Assembly: GCA_902781895.1 (NCBI GenBank)
Contig: CACZLA010000025.1
Location: 1 to 37,052, forward strand
Length of the DNA stretch: 37,052 nt
Source of the DNA: an uncultured Lachnospiraceae bacterium
GTDB taxonomy: Bacteria; Bacillota; Clostridia; Lachnospirales; Lachnospiraceae
Reading direction: 5' to 3'
Shown here piece by piece: positions 1 to 8,011 of this stretch (position 1 is its first letter; the number at the start of each line of letters is the position of its first letter). The notes under the pieces were generated by a model. That model ran no database searches, had not been told where the DNA came from, and was given only the letters and a program-made list of their open reading frames with translations. A program made the translations under genes and the position numbers.

Positions 1-32
1 CCTTTTACACCTATGACATAATAACAAAGTTA

Positions 33-2024
33 TCACAGAACTATCTTCCCATCAAATTCTCTGCCATATACAAGGGAAATATCCTGTGCAAGCCTCAGCA
101 TATCGCTGTAATTATATATATCAGCTATCTTAAAATCCATATCTCCGCTCTGCCTGATTCCAAAAAAATCTCCGGGACCTCTGAGTCTCAGATCCTCCGA
201 TGCTATATAAAAGCCGTCATTGGAATCTTCAAGAACCTTCAGACGTTCCATAGAATCCTTTGATTTCTTTACATTAATAAAAATACAGTAGCTCTGGGCC
301 TGACCTCTTCCCACACGTCCTCTCAACTGATGGAGCTGAGCCAGACCGAAACGTTCTGCATTTTCTATCATCATTATAGTGGCGTTCGGATTATTGATAC
401 CCACCTCTATAACCGTCGTCGAAACAAGTACATCTATCTCTTTATTAACAAAGCTGTGAAGTATATCCTTCTTCTCAGCTTCCTTCATCTTTCCATGGAG
501 ATAAGCTACTTTTATTGAAGGCCCGAGTTCCCTTTGAAGATCATCACTGTAGTTAATAACATTTTCCGCCTCTGTTATCTCATTTTCCTCAACCATAGGA
601 CATATAACATAGGCCTGATGACCTTCAGCTATCTGCTGTTGAATAAATTTATAAGCCGAAGGCCTGTAGGAAGTATCAACTACACAGTTTTTTATCCTCT
701 TTCGTTCAGCAGGCATATCCTTGATAACGGAAATGTCCATATCGGCATAAAGGATTATAGCCAGTGTTCTTGGTATAGGAGTCGCACTCATTATAAGTAT
801 ATGAGGTATCCTTCCTTTTTCAGACAGCTTTTCTCTCTGTTTTACACCAAACCTGTGCTGTTCATCAGTAACCACAAGACCAAGGTCCTTAAACTCCGTA
901 CTGTCCTGTATTATGGCATGTGTACCGATAACTATATCACAGGCACCACTCTTCAGATCACTGTAGACCTGTCTTTTTTCCTTTGCAGTCATGGATCCCG
1001 TAAGAAGGCTGACCTTAAGCTTATAGGGCCTAAGCATCCTGCAGACATCCTCAAAGTGCTGCATAGCCAGAACCTCAGTAGGGACCATAAGGGCACCCTG
1101 ATGACCGGAAACACTATTCATAAGAAGAGCCATAACGGCAACCACGGTTTTTCCGGAACCCACATCTCCCTGGATAAGCCTGTTCATAACATGTTCAGAC
1201 TTCATATCCGACTCTATATCGGCTATGGCCGCTTTCTGTCCCTCAGTCAGTTCAAAGGGAAGCCCGGCAATAAAACCGTCTTTTTTACTTATGGATTCAT
1301 CTGTAATGACATGATAATTCGACTCGGTAACCGTTGACTCCCTGAGACTCCTTATCCTTATCAGAAACTCCAGAAACTCATCAAAGGCTATACGCTTTAA
1401 AGCTTCTCTAAGAGTTGCTTCATCCTTCGGAAAATGGATCTGCAACAGAGCATCGCATCTTGGCATAAGTCCTCTCTCATTTATCTCCTTTTCGGGAAGA
1501 TACTCCGGAATTGAAAGCACAACATCTTTAACCGCCTCTATAGCTCTGGTTATGGAATTATTCGTTACTCCTGATTTGAGAGGATATATGGGCTGCATGG
1601 TGCTGAGTGCCTTCTGATATTTTATCTGGGTAAAATACTCAGGCATTTCCATAACACGCATATTCCCCTTTATCTTGATAATCCCGTAAAAGATATAGGA
1701 ATCACCCTTTTTGAATAGATTTCTCAGAAAGGGCATATTGAACCATACCATTCTTATACTTCCGGTATCGTCCGCTGCCGTAAGACTTGTAATGTTATAC
1801 CTTCGTCCCTTATGAGACTCAACATAGGTTACAACTCTGCAAAAAACAGCAACCCTGTCCCCCTCAGTTACCGAACTGACCGGGACAGGCTCGCTATATG
1901 TCTTATAACTTCTGGGATAATAAAACACTAGATCCTTTATATTATAGATACCCAGCTTATTAAAATTCTGAGCTGTTTTATCCCCTATTCCCTTTACTGT
2001 TTTTATATCATCTTCTAATCTCAT
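33..2024 (-). CDS. recG: ATP-dependent DNA helicase RecG
   Basis: RecG unwinds branched DNA (stalled forks, Holliday junctions) in recombination and fork restart in the cytoplasm. The 663-residue product is about full length for the family. An N-terminal helix-hairpin-helix-like and OB 'wedge' region (about 1-240) precedes two helicase lobes. Visible motifs are Walker A GDVGSGKT near residue 285, DEQH near 385, SATPIPRTL (motif III) and LRGRVGRG (motif VI) near 565. The ATG lies 2 nt after the fakA-like stop codon, so its RBS (GAGTAGG) is inside the upstream gene and translation is probably coupled. The order Asp23-like, FakA-like, RecG is common in Firmicutes. The gene is intact, and identification is firm. 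Confidence 0.97.
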   Translation of the reverse strand: MRLEDDIKTVKGIGDKTAQNFNKLGIYNIKDLVFYYPRSYKTYSEPVPVSSVTEGDRVAVFCRVVTYVESHKGRRYNITSLTAADDTGSIRMVWFNMPFLRNLFKKGDSYIFYGIIKIKGNMRVMEMPEYFTQIKYQKALSTMQPIYPLKSGVTNNSITRAIEAVKDVVLSIPEYLPEKEINERGLMPRCDALLQIHFPKDEATLREALKRIAFDEFLEFLIRIRSLRESTVTESNYHVITDESISKKDGFIAGLPFELTEGQKAAIADIESDMKSEHVMNRLIQGDVGSGKTVVAVMALLMNSVSGHQGALMVPTEVLAMQHFEDVCRMLRPYKLKVSLLTGSMTAKEKRQVYSDLKSGACDIVIGTHAIIQDSTEFKDLGLVVTDEQHRFGVKQREKLSEKGRIPHILIMSATPIPRTLAIILYADMDISVIKDMPAERKRIKNCVVDTSYRPSAYKFIQQQIAEGHQAYVICPMVEENEITEAENVINYSDDLQRELGPSIKVAYLHGKMKEAEKKDILHSFVNKEIDVLVSTTVIEVGINNPNATIMMIENAERFGLAQLHQLRGRVGRGQAQSYCIFINVKKSKDSMERLKVLEDSNDGFYIASEDLRLRGPGDFFGIRQSGDMDFKIADIYNYSDMLRLAQDISLVYGREFDGKIVL

Positions 2025-2026
2025 AC

Positions 2027-3775
2027 CTACTCAACGGAAAGTATATAATAGTAAATAGGCTGACCACCTGCTCTTACATCTATCTCCAGATCTTCGTACT
2101 TCTCTGCAAGAGTATCACCAAGCTTTGCTGCTTCTTCCTCAGATACGTCTTCACCATAGAACACGCTTACCATACCGGAATCCTCATCTACCATTTTTTC
2201 AACCAGGGAAGCAGCAACATCATTTATCTCCTCGTCGACAGCTTCCATACCCTTATCGGTAATACCGATAATATTATTCTTATGGATCTTCATTCCGTCA
2301 ACAGAAGTATCTCTTATGGCAAATGTAACCTCACCGGTTTTCACATCAGCCATAGCGTCCGTCATCTCATGGAAGTTCGTCTCAGGATCCGCATCCTCAT
2401 TAAACATCAGCATGGCACTGATTCCCTGAGGTATAGACTTTGATTCTATAACATATACGTTCTTATCCTTACATATTGATCTTGCCTGATTTGCAGCAAG
2501 GATAATATTTTTATTGTTAGGAAGGATAAATACATTCTCAGCATTCATACCTTCTGCGGCGGAAAGAATGTCATCAGTACTCGGGTTCATGGTCTGACCA
2601 CCATGGATCACATAGTCTACCCCTGTATCCTTAAATATCTCAACAAGCCCGTCACCTGAAGCAACTGCAATAAAACCATATTTCTTAGGTGGTTCATTTG
2701 CAGCCGGCCCTTTTGAATTCTTCCTTTCAAGCTGCATCTGCCTGAAAGCCTCATCCTGCTCCTTTGAACGTTGTTTTTCATTTTCCATAAGAACACGTTC
2801 ATTATGCTCTTCACGCATATTATCAACCTTACATCTGGTCAGCTGGCCAAACTCAAGACCTTTTTCAAAAGCTCTTCCGGGATGATTTGTATGAACATGA
2901 ATCTTTACAAGCTCTTCATCGGCAACGCAAACCAGTGAATCACCGATAGAAAGCATATATTCCTTTATCCCCTCAACCTCACTGTCAGTGAGTTCCCTGT
3001 CAAGAAGAACGATAAACTCGGTACAATATCCAAACTTGATATCCGCAGTTGAAATATCATCCTTTCCACTGCCTGACGGACGAGACGTGGGAATCTCTTC
3101 CAGAAGCCCCGCACCTCTTGCCGGCTGAGAAGAAACACCACCTACCAGACCAACAGCCTGACCTTTAAGTCCGAGAAGCAGTCCCTTCATAACCTCAATA
3201 AGTCCCTGTCCACCGGAATCAACCACTCCGGCCTCCTTAAGAACAGGAAGCATATCAGGTGTACTTGCCAGAACCTCCTCACCATACTCAATTATGCCTT
3301 CGATATACTCAACAATATCATCCTCGGTACTGAGAAGCTCACTGGCCTTTTCAGCCATACCTCTGGCAACAGTAAGTATGGTACCTTCCTTCGGTTTCAT
3401 AACTGCCTTATAAGCAGTCTCAGATGCCCTTGCAAATGCATTTGCAAGAACCTCAAGATTAATCGCCTTCTTCTTCTGTATCTCTTTACAGAAGCCTCTG
3501 AATATCTGAGAAAGAATAACACCCGAGTTACCTCTGGCACCTCTGAGTGAACCTCCGGATATAGCCTTTGCAAGGTTTTCTATAGTAACATCCTTCACCA
3601 GTTCCACTTCAGCAGCAGCTGTCATAATCGTGAGAGTCATATTTGTTCCAGTATCACCATCCGGAACCGGGAATACATTTAATTCATTTATATATTCTTT
3701 ATTATTATTAAGATTATTTGCGCCGGAAATAAAAGCTATTTTTAAAAGCTCGGCATTAATACTTGTAAGCGACAT
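2027..3775 (-). CDS. fakA: DAK domain fatty acid kinase FakA-like (YloV family)
   Basis: The family phosphorylates fatty acids held by a FakB/DegV-type carrier protein, feeding exogenous fatty acids into phospholipid synthesis. The 582-residue protein has an N-terminal DhaL-type kinase domain (about 1-200) with the Mg-ATP motif DGDTGTNM near residue 40 and GARGNSGVILSQ near 80. A middle domain, a charged linker (about 325-350) and a C-terminal DegV-like domain follow. The RBS AGGAGG stands 11 nt before the ATG, just after the stop of the broken asp23-like gene. It sits between that gene and recG, the usual Firmicute order. No FakB partner is in the window. The kinase role is inferred from the family; older annotations call these YloV or DAK2 proteins. 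Confidence 0.9.
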   Translation of the reverse strand: MSLTSINAELLKIAFISGANNLNNNKEYINELNVFPVPDGDTGTNMTLTIMTAAAEVELVKDVTIENLAKAISGGSLRGARGNSGVILSQIFRGFCKEIQKKKAINLEVLANAFARASETAYKAVMKPKEGTILTVARGMAEKASELLSTEDDIVEYIEGIIEYGEEVLASTPDMLPVLKEAGVVDSGGQGLIEVMKGLLLGLKGQAVGLVGGVSSQPARGAGLLEEIPTSRPSGSGKDDISTADIKFGYCTEFIVLLDRELTDSEVEGIKEYMLSIGDSLVCVADEELVKIHVHTNHPGRAFEKGLEFGQLTRCKVDNMREEHNERVLMENEKQRSKEQDEAFRQMQLERKNSKGPAANEPPKKYGFIAVASGDGLVEIFKDTGVDYVIHGGQTMNPSTDDILSAAEGMNAENVFILPNNKNIILAANQARSICKDKNVYVIESKSIPQGISAMLMFNEDADPETNFHEMTDAMADVKTGEVTFAIRDTSVDGMKIHKNNIIGITDKGMEAVDEEINDVAASLVEKMVDEDSGMVSVFYGEDVSEEEAAKLGDTLAEKYEDLEIDVRAGGQPIYYYILSVE

Positions 3776-3793
3776 TTCTAAAGGTTCCTCCTA

Positions 3794-4085
3794 TCAATCT
3801 ATTACGCGCACGCCTTCAACAAAAACGTTGATTTTCTGAACGTTCATCGATGTATAGTCTTCCACCTGATACTTAACGGTACTCACAAGATTCTTAACAA
3901 CTGTCTTAATATTAACACCATAAGAAACAATAATACCTGAGAAGCTTAACTATTCCGTCCTTTACGCTTAAGCTCGCCATACCGACTATTCCGAAACAGT
4001 CGAGAGCTGCGTGACCTGCAAACTTGGCAACAACATCGGAATCAATAACAATATTTCCATGTTCGTTTTCCATCTGACCTGTCAT
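3794..4085 (-). pseudogene. Asp23/YloU-like gene disrupted by internal deletion and frameshift
   Basis: The N-terminal part, from the ATG at 4085 (RBS AGGAGG, 6 nt spacing), reads as an Asp23/Gls24 protein with NEHGNIVIDSDVV and FGIVGMASLSVKDGIVKLL. It then runs out of frame and stops at 3912. The next frame, from about 3948 to the TGA at 3794-3796, encodes the expected C-terminal part, including IVSYGVNIKTVV and ending FVEGVRVID. From memory of the family, roughly 20-25 residues that normally lie between 'VKLL' and 'IVSYGV' are absent, so the lesion is a deletion that also shifts frame, not a single-base error. Intact members are about 115-120 residues and are small envelope-associated proteins of poorly defined role. 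The remnant still precedes the fakA-like gene. Confidence 0.8.
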
Positions 4086-4200
4086 GAGATACCTCCTGTT
4101 AATATTTATCAATATATGTTTTTATAAGCATAAAACAATTATAAATCCTTTCGCTTCACCGCTTTTGCAATCAATATCTATCATACCAAAAACAACCGAT

Positions 4201-4236
4201 AAAAACAAGAAAAGAGAGACTTATTTAAGTCTCTCC
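4201..4236 (-). terminator. Rho-independent terminator of rpmB
   Basis: On the minus strand a 10-bp stem (GAGAGACTTA / TAAGTCTCTC, 2-nt loop) is followed by TTTTCTTGTTTTT. It begins about 40 nt after the rpmB stop codon and separates rpmB from the asp23-fakA-recG unit. Confidence 0.85.
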
Positions 4237-4274
4237 AAATCTTCTGAATAATCAATATAGCAGGTCAGATAAAA

Positions 4275-4460
4275 CTATGCACGCTCTACCTTACCTGATC
4301 TAAGACACTTTGTACATACATAGATAGTCTTAGGAGAACCATCTACCTTAGCCTTAACTCTCTTGATATTCGATTTCATTATTCTATTGGATCTTCTATG
4401 TGAGTGACTCACATTGTTTCCAAAATGAACTGACTTGTCACAGTAAAAGCACTTAGCCAT
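4275..4460 (-). CDS. rpmB: 50S ribosomal protein L28
   Basis: L28 is a small structural protein of the large ribosomal subunit. The 61-residue product starts MAKCFYCDKSVHFGN and ends in CTKCLRSGKVERA. Two CxxC pairs (CFYC, CTKC) make it a zinc-ribbon (C+) form. The ATG at 4460 is chosen over an in-frame GTG 9 nt upstream because AAAGGAGGTG sits at correct spacing before it and the family begins MAK/MAR. It is monocistronic, with its own promoter (4519-4547) and terminator (4201-4236). Confidence 0.96.
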   Translation of the reverse strand: MAKCFYCDKSVHFGNNVSHSHRRSNRIMKSNIKRVKAKVDGSPKTIYVCTKCLRSGKVERA

Positions 4461-4518
4461 CCTTGGCACCTCCTTTAACTACTATACTCGAACCCTTCAT
4501 TAGTTCGCAACATTTGAC

Positions 4519-4547
4519 ATACTATCATAAATGAAAATGTATTGCAA
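4519..4547 (-). promoter_or_regulatory. Sigma-A-type promoter of rpmB
   Basis: The minus strand carries -35 TTGCAA, a 17-bp spacer and -10 TAGTAT. It ends about 58 nt before the rpmB ATG, and no other gene lies between. Confidence 0.75.
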
Positions 4548-4562
4548 GCATTTTTTATCATT

Positions 4563-4656
4563 TTATGATTTATCAGGTCTCTTCTTATAAGCAGACGGTG
4601 TCGGGTCAACCGGTTTATCCGGATTTTCCTTTTCAAACTCTACATATAGCTCATAA
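4563..4656 (-). other. Out-of-frame C-terminal extension of the sortase gene
   Basis: Immediately past the sortase stop codon, the +1 frame stays open for about 33 residues with protein-like composition (YELYVEFEKENPDKPVDP), ending at a TAA at 4563. The two frames meet at a run of six A (minus strand; 4666-4671). Loss of one A, or +1 slippage, would join them as GRYVVVAKKNFSDYELYVEF. This suggests an ancestral longer C-terminus, recently frameshifted or still expressed at low level by slippage. A sequencing error in the homopolymer cannot be excluded. Confidence 0.55.
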
Positions 4657-5931
4657 TCACTGAAGTTTTTTCTTTGCCACAACAACATATCTTCCTTCTT
4701 TAGCATGATATGCACAAGTGGAAAGGGTAACAAGCTTATCACCATACACCGCTTTAGTATCTATGGTATAAGGTGTAAGTGATTTTGCTTTTTCAACATA
4801 TTCATAGAATTCACTCTCGCTTGATGCGTTATAAAACTCATAATATTTAAACTCTTTAGAGTCACCCTCGTTGATCTTAGTCCTGAATGCAGCGATAACC
4901 TCATAGGTTCCATTATCCTGAATAGTATCAAATTCAAATGTACTGTGTTCTTTATAATAATCCTCATCCTCATATTTCAGAAGATCATGGAACATAGTAC
5001 CCGCCTTCATATTATGCCCGTAGATTATGACATTATCCGAAGGGGCCAGCGGATCAGAATGTGAAGCCACAAAAAGCGTACCTGAGGAACTCTTCTCTTT
5101 ATTAAAATCCTTTTTAAGATAAAACTCTTCATCCGATGGTGTATACATTACCGGATAGTCAATATTTGTACCCGGTACAGTCAGCCATCCTATAAAATCT
5201 TTGTTGGCTGTATAGAGATCAACAAATTTCTCCTGAACCTCAACACCGTCTACTTCTACATATCTTATTGCCTTGTACAGATCATCAGATGAAGGGTCGC
5301 CCTCTCCATCCGGAGCTTTTGATTCCTTCCTGATCATCCCCTTCAGAGTATCAAACTCTGTCTCAGCCTTATGAATATTGTAATAATAGTATCCCAGATA
5401 GCCAGCAGAACCGAGGAAAACGGCAATAAAGAAGAAAAGAAGTATATTCATGATAGTATTCTTCCTCTTCTTCTTTGCATCTACTGGTTTTTTCTTTTTT
5501 GGAGCCTTTTTCTTCTGTATCTCCTCATTTATCACTGAATCTATCTGAACAGATTCCTTTTCGGATAGTGCATCCTGTTCCTTCTGTTTCCTGATAAGTT
5601 CGGATCTGGACATACGAACGGGTGTATTCGCAGGTTTACCGGGTGAGGTAAGCCCTATACTCTTCGTTTTTTCAGGAGACTCAGCCGGCTTCTCCGGGGC
5701 AGTTGGTTTTATCGGTTCGTTTGGTTTCACAGGTTCAACTGTTTTCACAGGTTCAGCCGGTTTTTCTGATTCAAAAGCTTTCACCGGCTCAGATGGTTTC
5801 ACCGGCTCAGCTTCAGCTTTTGAAACCTCAACTTCAGCAGAATCCTGAACAGATGGTTTACCATCGCTGATATCAGATGTATATCGTTTTAAGATTTCTT
5901 CTATTTCATCAGGATTAAAATTAATATCCAT
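4657..5931 (-). CDS. Class B-type sortase with long Pro/Glu/Lys-rich N-terminus
   Basis: Sortases are membrane-anchored cysteine transpeptidases that join surface proteins to peptidoglycan or to pilin subunits. The first ~150 of 424 residues are predicted cytoplasmic, with a repetitive stretch (EPVKPSEPVK, KPAEPVKTVEPVKPNEPIKP) around residues 40-90 and a lysine-rich segment. One membrane helix follows (about 158-183, ILLFFFIAVFLGSAGYLGYYYY), then the sortase domain (about 220-420). Catalytic candidates are His in YGHN (~304), Cys in TLSTCAY (~407) and Arg in GRYVVVA (~416). Class B is favoured by the insertions in the domain and by TLSTC. It lies 11 nt after the Nudix gene, with RBS GGAGAGG. 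No sorting-signal substrate is encoded in the window. The 3' end seems frameshifted. Confidence 0.9.
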   Translation of the reverse strand: MDINFNPDEIEEILKRYTSDISDGKPSVQDSAEVEVSKAEAEPVKPSEPVKAFESEKPAEPVKTVEPVKPNEPIKPTAPEKPAESPEKTKSIGLTSPGKPANTPVRMSRSELIRKQKEQDALSEKESVQIDSVINEEIQKKKAPKKKKPVDAKKKRKNTIMNILLFFFIAVFLGSAGYLGYYYYNIHKAETEFDTLKGMIRKESKAPDGEGDPSSDDLYKAIRYVEVDGVEVQEKFVDLYTANKDFIGWLTVPGTNIDYPVMYTPSDEEFYLKKDFNKEKSSSGTLFVASHSDPLAPSDNVIIYGHNMKAGTMFHDLLKYEDEDYYKEHSTFEFDTIQDNGTYEVIAAFRTKINEGDSKEFKYYEFYNASSESEFYEYVEKAKSLTPYTIDTKAVYGDKLVTLSTCAYHAKEGRYVVVAKKKLQ

Positions 5932-5942
5932 CCGATCCTCTC

Positions 5943-6395
5943 CTAGTAGTATTTTTTACTTCCCCAAAGATTCGCTTTCTTGAGTGCAAGATATTCACTG
6001 TATGCATCCTCAAGTATCTGTTTTTCATTCGGGAATTTAAGCAGATGATATGCCTCATGAAACTTATAATAACCGGAATCACAGAAATATTCCTCTCTCT
6101 GAGGCTTACTGTAAAAGCTGTTAGCCATCATAAGAAACCAATGAACATTCTTACTTACAACATCATTATATGTGCTGAAGGTATAACTGCTCTTACCTAT
6201 ATATTTTACTATCGTAGCATCGGCTCCGGACTCTTCCTTGACTTCTCTGAGAGCAGTATCTGCATGCTCTTCGCCCGCTTCAACAGTACCTTTTGGAAGT
6301 ACCCATCCTTCATACCTGTTGCGATAATTCTTATAAAGAACTAAAACCTTTCCTCTAAAAATCACCACACCGCCACAACTAATTGCTTCAACCAT
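5943..6395 (-). CDS. Nudix hydrolase
   Basis: Nudix enzymes hydrolyse nucleoside diphosphates linked to another moiety. The 150-residue protein holds a complete Nudix box near residues 38-60: GTVEAGEEHADTALREVKEE then SG, matching GX5EX7REUXEEXGU, so the metal-binding glutamates are present. The ATG at 6395 (MVEAISCGG) is preferred over an upstream TTG because AAAGGAGGG is 7 nt before it. The C-terminal region (about 100-150) has aromatic residues but no motif that sets substrate. It is first of a pair with the sortase, but the link in function is unclear. Substrate cannot be told from sequence. Confidence 0.9.
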   Translation of the reverse strand: MVEAISCGGVVIFRGKVLVLYKNYRNRYEGWVLPKGTVEAGEEHADTALREVKEESGADATIVKYIGKSSYTFSTYNDVVSKNVHWFLMMANSFYSKPQREEYFCDSGYYKFHEAYHLLKFPNEKQILEDAYSEYLALKKANLWGSKKYY

Positions 6396-6493
6396 TTGCA
6401 ATCCCTCCTTTACTGGTGTGAAAGATCACCGGCAATTAACGGATGCCGGCGAATTATTCATTTTAGCAGTTTATTCAATTTGATATGACCATT

Positions 6494-8011
6494 TTAATGA
6501 TCATTATAATACTGATCCATCAGACGTGATGCAACATATGTACCCGAAAGCTGGTTTGATGTATAGTCTTCAACTACTACACTTACAACTATATCAGGTT
6601 TATCAGAAGTTGAAAATCCCACAAACCAGGAATTACAGTTTCCGTTATTATCATACTCTGCCGTACCTGTTTTCCCTGCAACAGTATAAGGCTTTCCGGC
6701 CATATACGAAGAAGCGGTACCGGATGTACATACCGCCTCCAGCATCGGAATTATTTCTTTTGTAACCTGGGGCTCGATGACCTGTCCATAAGACTTTGGC
6801 TTATATGTTTTAACAACACCGCCGTCCGCATTTTCAAGCCTTGATACCAGCATCGGCTCCATCATATAACCACCATTTGCTATAGCCTGCATAATAAGTG
6901 CATTATGAAGGGGAGTCGTAAGTGTATTACCCTGACCTATAACAGTCTGTGGTATTTCTGAAATATCACTCTTACCGTTAAGCGTAAAAACAGGTTTGGA
7001 TGTATTACCTTTAAATGGAATATCTTTATTATATAATAAATCTTCAGAAAAATCAGCCAAAGAATCCATATCCAGATAATTTGTTCCTATATCAGCAAAA
7101 CTGGTATTACAGGAATGTGCCAGAGAACTTGTGAGATCCACCTGACCATGAGCAGTACTGTTACTGCATCTGATAGAAACACTGTTAAATATATCAGTTC
7201 CGTTACACAAATGAGTATAATTCTCATAATCCGGATGCTCTCTGATATATTCCATGGCAGTTATAACCTTAAATGTCGATCCGGGAGCATAAAGTCCCTG
7301 GGTTGCTCTGTTAAGGAGAACTGTACTCTGACTTCCTTCCTCAGAATGAACAGACTCCCAGACATTATCAATATCATTCGGGTCAAATGTAGGACTCGAA
7401 TACATGCAAAGCACCTTGGAGGTAGATGCGTCAAGCACAACAACCGCGCCTCTGACATTTCCGAGAGTCTCTGCAGCAGTATTCTGGAGATTATAATCTA
7501 AAGTCATGATAACATTATCTCCGGGGTTCTTAACATCAGCCAGATCGTTATAAACCATCTGACCTATATTAATATGAGACCTCATGAGATCAAAATTGTA
7601 TGCAAGTTCTATTCCGGAACGTCCATAGGAATTATAACCCACTGTATGTGCAAACATTCCTCCATATGGATAAACTCTCTTCTCATTTCCGGCATCATCA
7701 ACCTCTGTGGTTGCCACTACTGTTCCGTCATCGGTGATTATATCGCCCCTCTTCACAAATTTGGCGAAGCTGTCCTGTCTTTTGTTGGAAGCATTTGCAA
7801 CCACATCCTCCGACCTGACTTCCATAAAATATATGATATAACCGAACATGCAAAGAAATACTATGACCATCATATAGGTCATCAGTACTATAGGTCTGTT
7901 TTTTATCTTATTCTTTTTTGCTTTGTCCTTTTCTCTATCTAACAGGGCCTGCATTTCCGGCGGCATAGGCCGCTTCGGCTCGTTGATAGATCCTGTCTTT
8001 TTCTTTTTCAA
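6494..8011 (-). CDS. Class B penicillin-binding protein (D,D-transpeptidase)
   Basis: It cross-links peptidoglycan at the outer face of the membrane, working with the SEDS polymerase encoded just upstream. The 505-residue protein has a charged cytoplasmic N-terminus, one membrane helix (about 42-64), a short dimerisation domain, and a transpeptidase domain with all three motifs: SxxK in APGSTFKV (~243), SCN in SCNTS (~300) and KTG in AGKTGTAEY (~445). At about 500 residues it is shorter than FtsI/PBP2 of most species. The frame opens at a TTG at 8011 with AAAGAGG 9-10 nt before it, giving a 77-nt overlap with the ftsW/rodA gene. In-frame ATGs about 16-20 codons further in are possible, but have poorer ribosome sites. 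Start is uncertain; function is firm. Confidence 0.92.
   Translation of the reverse strand: MKKKKTGSINEPKRPMPPEMQALLDREKDKAKKNKIKNRPIVLMTYMMVIVFLCMFGYIIYFMEVRSEDVVANASNKRQDSFAKFVKRGDIITDDGTVVATTEVDDAGNEKRVYPYGGMFAHTVGYNSYGRSGIELAYNFDLMRSHINIGQMVYNDLADVKNPGDNVIMTLDYNLQNTAAETLGNVRGAVVVLDASTSKVLCMYSSPTFDPNDIDNVWESVHSEEGSQSTVLLNRATQGLYAPGSTFKVITAMEYIREHPDYENYTHLCNGTDIFNSVSIRCSNSTAHGQVDLTSSLAHSCNTSFADIGTNYLDMDSLADFSEDLLYNKDIPFKGNTSKPVFTLNGKSDISEIPQTVIGQGNTLTTPLHNALIMQAIANGGYMMEPMLVSRLENADGGVVKTYKPKSYGQVIEPQVTKEIIPMLEAVCTSGTASSYMAGKPYTVAGKTGTAEYDNNGNCNSWFVGFSTSDKPDIVVSVVVEDYTSNQLSGTYVASRLMDQYYNDH

Noticed and set aside
534-1337. 267-residue open frame on the plus strand
   Set aside because: It is entirely opposite recG, has no RBS, and its composition is that of a reverse-strand shadow; recG is certain.
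6429-6449. Terminator between the PBP and Nudix genes
   Set aside because: There is a CCGGCA/TGCCGG hairpin, but it has a 9-nt loop, only six pairs and no T tract.
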